From Sphingobacterium phlebotomi (GTDB taxonomy: Bacteria; Bacteroidota; Bacteroidia; Sphingobacteriales; Sphingobacteriaceae): 64,000 nt of DNA. Positions 8,074 through 18,100 of this stretch are shown in pieces; the first letter of the stretch is position 1, and each line of letters opens with the position of its first letter. The notes under the pieces are model-generated. The model did no database searches and had not been told where the DNA came from. It saw only the letters and a program-made list of their open reading frames with translations. The position numbers and the translations under genes were made by a program. Location: positions 94,736-158,735 of the forward strand of contig NZ_VTAV01000012.1 of NCBI RefSeq assembly GCF_008180195.1, given 5' to 3'.

Positions 8074-9636
8074 TTAATATCTCGGGTTTTGTTCCACATT
8101 CGGGTTGTTGTTGACATCATCAGACGGGATGGGCAAACTACGATTCCGCCCGATTACAAAATTGTTGAAATCAACATCCCGTTGCTTTAACTCGTCCACT
8201 CCACTTTGTGTATCCAGCAAACCCCACCGCTTGATATCTGCCCAGCGGTGTCCTTCACTTGCCAATTCCAATACGCGTTCCGTCTGTAGGCGTTTGAGAA
8301 AACGTGCGCGATCAGTTGTCGTGACAAAATGGTTAACGGACAGCGCCGGCATATTGGCCCGGGCTCTTACCCGGTCTACATATGCCACGGCATCGGATAA
8401 TGCCCCTCCCGATTCCACCATGCATTCCGCATACATCAACAAAACGTCAGCAAAGCGAATCAGCCTGACATTGGTCGGATTATAATAATCATCAAAACCC
8501 CGATCAGTAGAAGAATATTTACGGAAGAAAACTCTTCCCTGCCAATTCCCTTGTTGCCAAAGCGCGTTATTACTAGTCAGGTTATAAATACGGCTGTTAT
8601 CGGAAAAATCATTTTCCATACCTTGATAAAAGGCGGTATATTTTAAACGAATATCAAACCCATTGGCGAGGTTGCGTTCTCTTTTAAGCTCTGTAACGAT
8701 CCAGGGACGTAGCTCACCATCATTCCATCCGATACCTGGAGGTGCAAAAAATTGTCCTCGATGAAGACCTAAATTAGGGTCAATGTCATTGACTCCGTCT
8801 CCAGCGGGAGCCTTGTTCACATCTGAATATTGTATCTCAAACACCGATTCTATATTATTTTCCGAGTTTGGTGTAAAATTATCTGCATAATTAGACACCA
8901 AATCATAATACGTCTTTCCATCTCCTTCTACAAGCCAATGTAGATCGGTCTGTGCTTCTTGCCACTGATGTAACTGCATATAGCATTTTGCCCGAAGGGC
9001 TAATGCCGCGCCTTTGGTAGCCCTGCCTTTATCTTGACCAGTCCACAACTCTGGAAGCATGTTTTGCGCTTCCGTAAGATCGTTGATAGCCTGCTGGTAG
9101 ACTTCGTCTTCGGTATGTCCCTCCGGCTGCATACCGGGTTCCGAAGGTTCCAATACGATGGGAACACTCTTATTCTCACTGCCCCATAATACGGCTAAAT
9201 TGTAATAATAGAGTCCTCGCAGAAAATAAGCCTGTCCGAGAAGATGAGATTTTTTTGTTTCATCTTCAAACGTAATACCGGGGACGTAGAACAGGACTTG
9301 ATTCGCCCTGAAAATAGCCTGATAGCATTCTGCATATGTCATGGCATTACCTTCACCAAAATTGTAGTTATTATAGGTAAATTGGGTCCACTCGCGCAGT
9401 TCTGCCCAAGGGCTTTGGCTAAAACCTTCGTCCGACGTAAGGTCAAACCTAAACCACATCCATCTCGCATAAGTCCCCGGTTTGTAAAACATGTTGTATA
9501 TCGCGTTCACCCCATACTCGGCATCTAATTCTGTATTCCAGAAACTTTCCTGAGTAAGTGAATTGGGATTTTCTACCTCCACCTTACAGGCGGCAAATAC
9601 ACTTATACTGAAGATGATATAAAATAACTTTTTCAT
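8074..9636 (-). CDS. RagB/SusD family nutrient-binding outer-membrane lipoprotein
   Basis: 520 residues with lipoprotein signal (MKKLFYIIFSISVFAAC, Cys17). The mature N-terminus EVENPNSLTQESFW and the helical TPR-like body (AYFLRGLYYYNLAVLWG, KGAALALRAKCYMQL) are SusD hallmarks, and the C-terminal block LASEGHRWADIKRWG with a final NPRY is the canonical SusD ending. SusD caps the paired SusC transporter and binds the glycan at the surface. It follows susC by 17 bases. Substrate is presumably the arabinose- or xylose-containing glycan attacked by the flanking GH43 enzymes. Confidence 0.95.
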   Translation of the reverse strand: MKKLFYIIFSISVFAACKVEVENPNSLTQESFWNTELDAEYGVNAIYNMFYKPGTYARWMWFRFDLTSDEGFSQSPWAELREWTQFTYNNYNFGEGNAMTYAECYQAIFRANQVLFYVPGITFEDETKKSHLLGQAYFLRGLYYYNLAVLWGSENKSVPIVLEPSEPGMQPEGHTEDEVYQQAINDLTEAQNMLPELWTGQDKGRATKGAALALRAKCYMQLHQWQEAQTDLHWLVEGDGKTYYDLVSNYADNFTPNSENNIESVFEIQYSDVNKAPAGDGVNDIDPNLGLHRGQFFAPPGIGWNDGELRPWIVTELKRERNLANGFDIRLKYTAFYQGMENDFSDNSRIYNLTSNNALWQQGNWQGRVFFRKYSSTDRGFDDYYNPTNVRLIRFADVLLMYAECMVESGGALSDAVAYVDRVRARANMPALSVNHFVTTTDRARFLKRLQTERVLELASEGHRWADIKRWGLLDTQSGVDELKQRDVDFNNFVIGRNRSLPIPSDDVNNNPNVEQNPRY

Positions 9637-9653
9637 GATAACATACTTTAAAT

Positions 9654-12600
9654 TTAGAATGACAACTGTGCACCAAACGTAAATCCTCTTGGATTAGGAA
9701 ATGCGCCTCCATCATACGATCTGTCCCATATATTCGTATTCAAAAACTCTGGATCCAATCCTTCGTAGGAGGTAAAGGTGACCAAGTTCTGTGCATTGAC
9801 ATATACCCTTGCTGCTCTAATATGCTGACCCAACAAAGATTTGGGCAGGTTGTAGCCTATCGCAATCTGTTTAATGCGGAAATAATTACCATTTTCCAAC
9901 CATCTATCTTGATCGGGGCGCGCATTTCTGGAGTCTGCAAAAATCGGTCTTGGATCTTTTCCCTGTGGATTTTCTGGAGTCCAAGGGTCGTAATCAGCCC
10001 GGTAATTAGAATTGTCATCATATCGGTCAAATCCAGATCTCGGACCATTATAAGCCATGTATCCAAAGGCACCTGTAGACTGAATTTGCAGATCAACACC
10101 TTTGTATTCAAAAGACATGTTCATGCCGAGATAATACTTGGGAATCGTCGATCCAAGATATTGTCTGTCTGCATCTGTAATTTGCCCATCGCCGTTATAG
10201 TCGATATACCTTATATCTCCCGGCTTGGCATTTGGTTGAATCAGCGCACCTTCGCTGTTCCGATGAGACATAACCTCTTCCATCGAACGAAACAATCCGT
10301 CGGTTTTAATCAGATACCACTCTCCGATTGGATGACCGACAACAGATTTGGTATTCCACTGGTTAAATTCCGATCGGCCGTAGCCTAATTCGATAATCTT
10401 GTTTTTCAAATAAGAGCCATTGACGTCCAGACCATAATGAAAATCGCTACCAACTTTATCTTTCCAGCTTAGTGCCAACTCAACCCCTCTATTTTCCAAG
10501 GTCGCAGCATTGACAAACGGGTTTCCGCCATTATTTCCAGTAGATCGCAAAATCTGCATCGGTGTCAACACGTCCTTTGTCGTCTTCTCGAAATACTCAA
10601 ATGTGACATTAAAACGATTCCTTAAGAACGTCGCATCAAATCCCGCGTTCATCTGTGATAACCTCTCCCATTTCAGGTCGACGTTGGATAATTGCACTTG
10701 TGTCATACCGGGGACAGTTGTTGTATTATCGCCAAAAGATGCCTGCGGAAAGGAATTGATCAAGGCAACCCAGTCCCAAAATCCGATATTCGACGTTCCG
10801 AGGATACCGTAATTCGCCCTTATCTTCAAATCATCCACCCACGACACGTCAAAAAATGATTCTTGACTGATACGCCAACCCGCCGACACCGAGGGGAAAT
10901 AGCCTACGTTATACTGTGGGGCGAAACGGGAAGATTCATCTCTGCGTATGGTGGCACTCAGTAGATATTTGTCGGCATAATTGTAATTGAGCCGACCGAA
11001 TACCGAGAACAACTTCGCCAAGTTTTGATAACCACCTGTCCTGGCGTCCCTCAAAACAGCATCCAAATGTTCAAAATAGCTTCCGGTCTGGCTATTCACT
11101 AACACGTCGTTTTTTGCCCCCCAAACCTGTTCATACGTATACGGTTGGTAGCTGGCACCCACGACCGAATTTATAGTGTGTTTGCCAAACTGTTTATAAA
11201 ATTCCAACGTATGGTCAAAAACAAACTCCCTAAATTGGGCTTGGTTCCGTGTTAAGGTCGAAGGATCAATCGGCTGGTTGACTTGCCAAGAGCCTACCTT
11301 TCGGAGGTATCGGTGGTTATCATTACTAAAATCAAAACCAAAGCTAAACTTATACTTGAACAGGTCGAATAAATCCAACGATGTAAAAGCATTTCCCCTG
11401 ATCCTCAAGTTACGGTTTCTGGTATCTGTGAAATCCTCTTTGGCAAAGGGATTAGTCCCAAATGTGATGTCATAAGCACCGTTGCCGTATCCATAGCCAC
11501 CATGATTTGCAGGGTCATAGATGGGTATGGTCGGTAGCATCCGGTACACGTCAATAATCGGATTCGTATCCATTTGATCGATGGCATAATGACTCAAGAC
11601 AATATTCTCTCCTATAGTAAATTTAACGTTTTGACCAAAATCGCGGCTTGCAGAAGCATTGGAGCGAAGTGTATAGCGTTCACTCTGTGTACCGATCACC
11701 GTTCCGGAATTGGATTGGTAATTTCCCGAAATAAAATAGCGATTGTCACGTCCCCCTCCGGAAAAAGAAACATTGTGATCGTCCACGACACCCGTTTTAA
11801 AGACTTCATCTTGCCAATCGGTATCTGCGCCAAAATGATTGGCCAATCCGTTGAGGTTGGGATTTCCATCTGCGATCGCATTCATAAAAGCCAGATCATT
11901 CAACTTAATCCATTGCGTTCGGTCAGTTAAATTATATTTTGGTAGCCATTGCAAACTACGCCGGGAAGAAAGATCGATTTTCATCTTTCCTTCTGCTCCT
12001 TGCTTGGTCGTAATGATAATGACTCCATTTCCCGCTCTGGAACCATAAATCGCTGCGGCAGAAGCGTCTTTTAGCACCTGGATACTTTCAATATCATTGA
12101 AGTTAAAATCCCTGTTTGCACCGGATATGACACCATCGACAACATACAGTGGGTTGCTGTTCCCAAATGTCCCAGTTCCTCTAATTTCGACCTTTCCTTC
12201 CTGCCCTGGAGCACCGGCTGTGCGTACATTGACACCCGGAACAGTCACCAATGCATCGCCTACCGTTCCGGTAACGGTCGTATTTTTCATTTCATCGGGC
12301 TTGAACACCGAAACCGCCCCGGTCAGATCCGCTTTTCTGACAGTCTGATAACCGATGACGACCACTTCATCCAACGCTCGCCCATCTTCTGGCATAATCA
12401 CCTCAATAGAGGTCTGTCCTGTAAACACGACTTCTTGTGCAAGCCTGCCGATTTTTGAGAATGTGATGGTATCTCCAGACGTTAGCGCGAGGGTAAAAAA
12501 ACCTCCCTGGTCTGTATAGGTAGCCTCCTGTTTACCTTTTACCTGGACAGTCACCTCGGAAACACCCTGCCGATCCCCATCAACGACGCGCCCTTGCGTG

Positions 12601-12668
12601 GTTACCTGCTGTCCATGTGTCATCATGGTGCTAGTGGCCAGTATGAGTAATAAAAATATCCTTATCAT
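9654..12668 (-). CDS. SusC/RagA-type TonB-linked outer-membrane transporter
   Basis: 1004 residues with a signal peptide (MIRIFLLLILATSTMMTHG). It has a carboxypeptidase-regulatory-like domain (residues about 22-100), the DEVVVIGY linker, a plug with the SusC signature LKDASAAAIYGSRAGNGVIIITTK, then a 22-strand barrel ending in FTFGAQLSF with a terminal Phe. It imports oligosaccharides across the outer membrane using TonB energy, capped by the adjacent SusD. It lacks the STN domain of sigma/anti-sigma-coupled receptors, consistent with control by the hybrid two-component gene upstream. It also lacks the leader element found before the three receptors at 25-46 kb. Confidence 0.96.
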   Translation of the reverse strand: MIRIFLLLILATSTMMTHGQQVTTQGRVVDGDRQGVSEVTVQVKGKQEATYTDQGGFFTLALTSGDTITFSKIGRLAQEVVFTGQTSIEVIMPEDGRALDEVVVIGYQTVRKADLTGAVSVFKPDEMKNTTVTGTVGDALVTVPGVNVRTAGAPGQEGKVEIRGTGTFGNSNPLYVVDGVISGANRDFNFNDIESIQVLKDASAAAIYGSRAGNGVIIITTKQGAEGKMKIDLSSRRSLQWLPKYNLTDRTQWIKLNDLAFMNAIADGNPNLNGLANHFGADTDWQDEVFKTGVVDDHNVSFSGGGRDNRYFISGNYQSNSGTVIGTQSERYTLRSNASASRDFGQNVKFTIGENIVLSHYAIDQMDTNPIIDVYRMLPTIPIYDPANHGGYGYGNGAYDITFGTNPFAKEDFTDTRNRNLRIRGNAFTSLDLFDLFKYKFSFGFDFSNDNHRYLRKVGSWQVNQPIDPSTLTRNQAQFREFVFDHTLEFYKQFGKHTINSVVGASYQPYTYEQVWGAKNDVLVNSQTGSYFEHLDAVLRDARTGGYQNLAKLFSVFGRLNYNYADKYLLSATIRRDESSRFAPQYNVGYFPSVSAGWRISQESFFDVSWVDDLKIRANYGILGTSNIGFWDWVALINSFPQASFGDNTTTVPGMTQVQLSNVDLKWERLSQMNAGFDATFLRNRFNVTFEYFEKTTKDVLTPMQILRSTGNNGGNPFVNAATLENRGVELALSWKDKVGSDFHYGLDVNGSYLKNKIIELGYGRSEFNQWNTKSVVGHPIGEWYLIKTDGLFRSMEEVMSHRNSEGALIQPNAKPGDIRYIDYNGDGQITDADRQYLGSTIPKYYLGMNMSFEYKGVDLQIQSTGAFGYMAYNGPRSGFDRYDDNSNYRADYDPWTPENPQGKDPRPIFADSRNARPDQDRWLENGNYFRIKQIAIGYNLPKSLLGQHIRAARVYVNAQNLVTFTSYEGLDPEFLNTNIWDRSYDGGAFPNPRGFTFGAQLSF

Positions 12669-12711
12669 AATTATATGTTTTATATCATTTTTTTAGTTTC
12701 TTATACTTTTC

Positions 12712-13659
12712 CTACTTAACTTTTATCGGACTTCGTATCGTGTTTTCGTTTACTGTAACCGTCTGATCACCAATCTTCATATCGACAATATGCAGTAGAC
12801 GAGGGGCTACTTTTTGTTGGTCGTAATGGGAATGGAATACATATTTTTCATCCCCCATTTTATCAGTAAAATAAGCCCCATGCCCGGTGCCGACCAATCC
12901 GTTTTTAGGATTTTGCAGAATGGGATTACCGCTCTGTTTCCGCCAAGGCCCCAATGGCGAAGTCGCCATAGCGTATCCCACACCATAATCTTGGCTTCTA
13001 AAATCGTTAGCCGAATACAACATATAGTATATCCCTTCTTTTTTAATGACCGATGCACCTTCATTTACTTTACCCAGCGATGTCTCCCAACCGGCATCGG
13101 AAGTTTCCAGACACATCGTCAATGTTTCTTCCTTGATCGTTTCCCAATCATCTTCAAGTTCCGCTACCCAAATGACATTGCCATTGGTAAAGCGGACAAA
13201 ATAAACGTAGGGCGTACCGTCATCGTCTATAAAGAGCGAAGAATCTATTCCTTTTTCTGTACGCATCGGTTTTTTGACGTGTTGCTTGAACGGCCCTAAA
13301 GGTGAATCTGATGTTGCGACACAGATGTGCTCCTCGGCCGAATAAAACAGGTAGAATGTAGCGTTGGATTCCCTATAGTATACTTCCGGTGCCCAAAACC
13401 ATTTTTCACCAAATGAATCCTCTTTTTTTAACAACATATCCGAATGTCGTTTCCATTCATTTAAATTATCGGAGTAATACACCTCGAATCCTTCATCAGT
13501 ACTTGTTCCGTAGGCATAATACCTATCTTCATGATACAGAATATAAGGATCCGCCAGTGCCAATTTTTCGTTTTGATCTTCCCCTGAACGGTTCGTCGTA
13601 GCACACGATAATAACAATATCACCGACAGCAGATAAAGAACTCTATTTTGTTTTTTCAT
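12712..13659 (-). CDS. Glycoside hydrolase family 43 lipoprotein (copy 2)
   Basis: 315 residues with a lipobox (LLSC, Cys19). Catalytic residues appear at Asp37 (ADPYILY), Asp139 (GIDSSLFIDDDG) and Glu200 (VNEGAS), matching GH43. It aligns end to end with copy 1 at 7105, so the pair arose by duplication and now flanks susC/susD. The acid-site context differs (NEGASV versus NEGPFI), which may reflect altered specificity. It is 43 bases upstream of susC and 12 bases downstream of the TIG/NHL gene, within the same operon. Confidence 0.9.
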   Translation of the reverse strand: MKKQNRVLYLLSVILLLSCATTNRSGEDQNEKLALADPYILYHEDRYYAYGTSTDEGFEVYYSDNLNEWKRHSDMLLKKEDSFGEKWFWAPEVYYRESNATFYLFYSAEEHICVATSDSPLGPFKQHVKKPMRTEKGIDSSLFIDDDGTPYVYFVRFTNGNVIWVAELEDDWETIKEETLTMCLETSDAGWETSLGKVNEGASVIKKEGIYYMLYSANDFRSQDYGVGYAMATSPLGPWRKQSGNPILQNPKNGLVGTGHGAYFTDKMGDEKYVFHSHYDQQKVAPRLLHIVDMKIGDQTVTVNENTIRSPIKVK

Positions 13660-13671
13660 TATGTCTATAAA

Positions 13672-14982
13672 TTACTCGTCTTTTATTATTCTAATTCTTG
13701 AGTTCACCAAATCAGCTATGTAGATATTCCCATGTTTATCAATAGCTATTCCTTCCGGTTCATTAAATTTTGCACTTGCGCCATTTCCATTCGCAAAACC
13801 TTGGTTTCCTGGCCCTCCGTCGCCCGCATATCTCGATACTTCTCCCGAAGGGGATACTGTACGAATCCAGTGGTTAAACTTCTCTGCTATGTATAGCCGA
13901 CCTTGCGCATCTACCGTGACCTGAGCCGGCTGATCAAAACTTGCGTTTACACCATGCCCATCGGATTGCCCCCAAGAACCCGTGCCTGCAAAACGCTGAA
14001 AACCACCGCTAATCTCATTCGTGGATGGATTATATTGCGCACTAAGTATTCCGATAAAGGGATATTTTGCCACAACATACATTGTTTTTGCATCCGGCGA
14101 AAAACCAAAGTTGGCATAGAAATCGCCACCAATGCCAGGTACCGTCGCCAGATCATACAATAATGTGGCACTTTTGGTTGTCTTATTCCATTTGTAGAGT
14201 TTTCTTTGCCAGCAGTAAAAAATAAGTGTACCATCAACGGGATTTACACCCGCGAAATTAACGTGATTGGATGGAGCTGATCGCACATAATCCTGCTGTA
14301 CCCTAAAATCAGTATCTCTTGTCAGCATAGCAACAGAAACATTATTGGGATTACCAGCGTTGTCATTACCGATAAAAAGGGTGTCTGATGTGACAGACAT
14401 CGTGATACTTCTCGGGTTGTTAATCGATCCCGAGAGTGCAGCTACGGTTTCCACCATTCCATCTTTGATACGTCTTATGCGCCGTCCTTCTTCCAAAACA
14501 AATAATGCGTCATCCTTTTTGTCGTATGTCAACCAATACGGCCTGCTGAAACTAGCTTGTGCCAAGCTTCCGTCTACAGAGACTGCGGCTCCGCTACCAC
14601 TATATGTATATACGTTTCTGACATACTCATAATCAAAATTGCTATCTGAACTGAATTCTTTATTCCTGACAGCAATTTTGACTGCGCCACTTCCTGCAGC
14701 ATTTGGAACAAGTGCATAAATACGCGTAGGCGTTACACTGATAACTTCTGCTGGTATATCATTGACCCAGACTTTTGCATCAGCTACGCTATTTCCGAAA
14801 TTAGCACCTTTAATCATCAGTTCTGTTCCGCCTTTTCCTGTTTCTGGCGAATAACTCTCAAACGTTGGCTCTCCTAGAATAGGTTCTTTTTCGGAGTCAC
14901 TACATCCTACAAAACTGAACCCAAAGAGTGACATGATCAATGCCGTAGCCCTATAGGTGTTTTTTTTACGAATGGTTTTCAT
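13672..14982 (-). CDS. IPT/TIG and NHL-repeat surface lipoprotein, likely SGBP-like
   Basis: 436 residues with a lipoprotein signal (FVGCSDSEKEP). An IPT/TIG immunoglobulin-like domain occupies about residues 38-120 (FESYSPETGKGGTELMIKG), followed by an NHL-type beta-propeller with repeats such as PAQVTVDAQGRLYIAEKFNHWIRT and PEGIAIDKHGNIYIADLVNSRIR. Proteins of this make-up are common in Bacteroidota PULs as surface glycan-binding or scaffold lipoproteins. It is the first gene of the GH43/SusCD operon, with the predicted promoter directly upstream. Binding function is inferred from context. Confidence 0.82.
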   Translation of the reverse strand: MKTIRKKNTYRATALIMSLFGFSFVGCSDSEKEPILGEPTFESYSPETGKGGTELMIKGANFGNSVADAKVWVNDIPAEVISVTPTRIYALVPNAAGSGAVKIAVRNKEFSSDSNFDYEYVRNVYTYSGSGAAVSVDGSLAQASFSRPYWLTYDKKDDALFVLEEGRRIRRIKDGMVETVAALSGSINNPRSITMSVTSDTLFIGNDNAGNPNNVSVAMLTRDTDFRVQQDYVRSAPSNHVNFAGVNPVDGTLIFYCWQRKLYKWNKTTKSATLLYDLATVPGIGGDFYANFGFSPDAKTMYVVAKYPFIGILSAQYNPSTNEISGGFQRFAGTGSWGQSDGHGVNASFDQPAQVTVDAQGRLYIAEKFNHWIRTVSPSGEVSRYAGDGGPGNQGFANGNGASAKFNEPEGIAIDKHGNIYIADLVNSRIRIIKDE

Positions 14983-15047
14983 TGTAGTTACTAGATTTAT
15001 ATTGTTAACGATTTACTGTAAGAACGACGGTTAGCTGTTCTTTCCAA

Positions 15048-15055
15048 CAAAAGTA
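15048..15055 (-). promoter_or_regulatory. Predicted -7 box of the PUL operon promoter (TACTTTTG)
   Basis: On the minus strand this reads TACTTTTG, a full match to the Bacteroidota TAnnTTTG -7 consensus, 66 bases before the start of the TIG/NHL gene in the 173-bp gap after the HTCS gene. The nearest upstream TTTG lies farther than usual, as expected if the HTCS activates it. Confidence 0.5.
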
Positions 15056-15155
15056 TGCTAAGACAGCATTTATTAATACCAAAAAGGTCTCAATAAATGA
15101 TAATCCTGTATCAAAATTGAATCAACAAAAAAACAATAATCTGATTATTAATTAA

Positions 15156-18100
15156 TTAGGTTTTTTTATAATCTTTTGGCAGCGTACCGAATTGTTCTTG
15201 GAAACATTTGGAAAAATAAGAAGATGAACTGAATCCAACGATATAGCAAATCTCTCCTATAGGGTATTTATTTTCCCGAATAAGTTGTGCCGCCATTTTC
15301 AAACGCTCGAGTTTTAGGTATTCATTGGGCGACATATCTAAAACACCTTTTATCTTTCTATAGAAACTCGCCCGACTCATATGCAGCATCTCAGCTATAT
15401 CCTCCATCTTCAAATCTGCGTGCTGCATATTTTGGTGGATAGACTCCCGAAGTTTATTTAAGAATATTTTGTCTGTTTCGGTGATGACCATCGAACTTGA
15501 TGTAACGACCGGATTTTTCAAAAAAGCCTCCTTGAGTTTTTCTCTGCTGTTAATAAGGTTAGCCGTTACCGCCAATAGATAATCCGGAGAAAATGGCTTT
15601 TCGATATAAGCATCTGCCCCTACCGTCATACCTTCTATCTTTGACTGTATATTTGTTTTTGCTGTTAACAGTACAATAGGAATATGGCTATAATGAATAT
15701 CAGACTTAATCTTTTCGCATAGTTCTATACCGTCCATCAATGACATCATGATATCACTAATGATTAGTGATACGAAATTATTCTTTAATATTTCTAACGC
15801 CTCCTCTCCATTGGCAGCGACTAACTTATTATACTCCTCTGGCAATATTTTTATAATAAAATGCTGCATATCTGCACTATCTTCTACGATCAATATGGTA
15901 TAAGATTTCTCAGAAGAAGGATAGTTATTTTTAATAATAGCCGTATTATAATTGGTGTCATCAGGATTATCGGCTATGACGATTCTTTTCTCCTGATATC
16001 TAGGTAAAATCAGTGAAAACCGATTGAGTTTTATATCCTCCACCATATTCAGCGTACCATTATGTAGTTCTGCTAAGGAACGCGCCAGTGACATACCAAT
16101 CCCCGCTCCGGAAATATGCGTTTGTTCCGGATGATGGAGCCTGGAGAACGGTTTAAATACTTCATCATAAAGCTCCTTGGACACCACAATACCGTCATTT
16201 TCTACACTCACTTCAAATGTATCGTCTTGCTGATGGATAATCAGACTTGCTTTGATGTTTAATGCCGCATACTTGATTGCGTTACTAAACATATTGCTGA
16301 TGATCTTTATAAATGCTTCCTGGTCTATATAAGCATAGAAATCTTCATCCTTTATCTCTAAAAGAAAAACACGCTTATTTTGTTTGATCATCGGTGAAAA
16401 TCGATGATATATTTCGCGGAGCAAACTGGGTATATGATGATGGGACAAATGGAGAAGAAACCCTTCTTTTTCTACCTTTTTGAAATCCAATAGTTGATCC
16501 GTTAGATCCAACAATCTGTCGGTATTCTTTTTCATGATATGAAGATCGTCCCGTGTCTCTTCTTTTTCAATATCATTCTTCATAAGAATATATTCCAACG
16601 GACCTTTTATTAAGCTAAGTGGCGTTCGTATCTCATGCGTGATCTGTGTAAAGAATCGTATTTTTGCGTCGTATATTTCCCGTTCCTTATTCTGCTCCAG
16701 TTCCTGAACAAATCTTTTCTGTCTTATTTTTTGACGCTCTATTAAATACCTTATCACTATATATAATACCAATATAAAAAAAATGCCGTAAGCGATATAA
16801 GCCCCAGTCGTCAGATAAAAAGGAGGAAGTATCCGCATAAAAAGTGTTTTCTCTTGTGGATTCCATACGCCGTCGTTATTCGCCCCTCTTATTCTTAACA
16901 AATAGTCGCCTCTATTTAAATTAGAATAGCTAATGACAGGAGATTCATAGATATGATGCCATTCGTCATCCAATCCTTCTAATTTGTATTGCAACGAATT
17001 GATCTCAGGTGCTTGAAAACTCAAAGCAGCGACGCGTAAAGAAAAATAATTTTGATCGTGTTTTAAGACGATAGAATCAGAAAATAGAATACTTTTCTCC
17101 AAAGGTGAATCGGTTACACCAATAGCGACCGGCTTATTAAACAAAAGAAAATCCGTGATGTGGATTGGCGGGACGTATTCATTTTGGGAAAAATTACGTG
17201 GGTTAAAGGATATCATCCCGTTTATACATCCCAATAGAATATCTCCATGCCTTGTTTTATAACTCGACTTATAATTAAACTGATTACTCAATAATCCGCT
17301 GGCAACTGTAAAGGTTCTACTGTCATTTTTTTGAGGATGAAATTTTACCAAACCATTATTGGTGGTGATCCAAAAATAACCCGAATCGTCTTCGACGATC
17401 TGATAAATGACATCACTCGGTGAGCCTTGTTGGGTAGTATAGGAAATGAACGTCTTCTTTTCCTGGTCAAATCGACAAAAGCCTCTACCTTCGGTTGTCA
17501 ACCAGATCTGTTTCCGGCTATCTTCGAAAATACTCAACACTTTGTTATAAGGAAGCGCACCTTCCTTATCCGAATATTCAAAATGTTCATATTTTTCACG
17601 TCTCGGATCATACCTGAAAACACCATCTACATAAGTCGCTATCCATAAAAAGCCTTTGGAGTCCTCTTTGATATCATATATTAGATTATTACCTAGCTCT
17701 ATAATTCGCTCAAAACTTTCCCTATCCTTATCATATCTAATCAATCCCTGTCCTGTGCCGAGATAAATATGCCCTGATGAAGCTTTTAGGATCGAGAATA
17801 TATAATTATCATGGATGGTTGTAGGAGAATCATCCGCGGTATATGATTTTATCCGGCCTGTTACCGTATTCATTACGCGGACCCCTTTTGAAAACGTCCC
17901 TATCCAAAGCTCATCACCATCCATACATAGTCCATGTATGTTTGAAAATTGGGCACTTGGCGCATATTGTTTTAGCGCTTTCGTAGATAGATCAAATTTG
18001 AATAAGCCTGCGTCTTCTGTTCCTACCCACAAGATATCGCCACGCCCTTTACAAATTTCTCTTACGCGTTGCCCCTTCAGTGATTCCGTATCGTCTGTTG

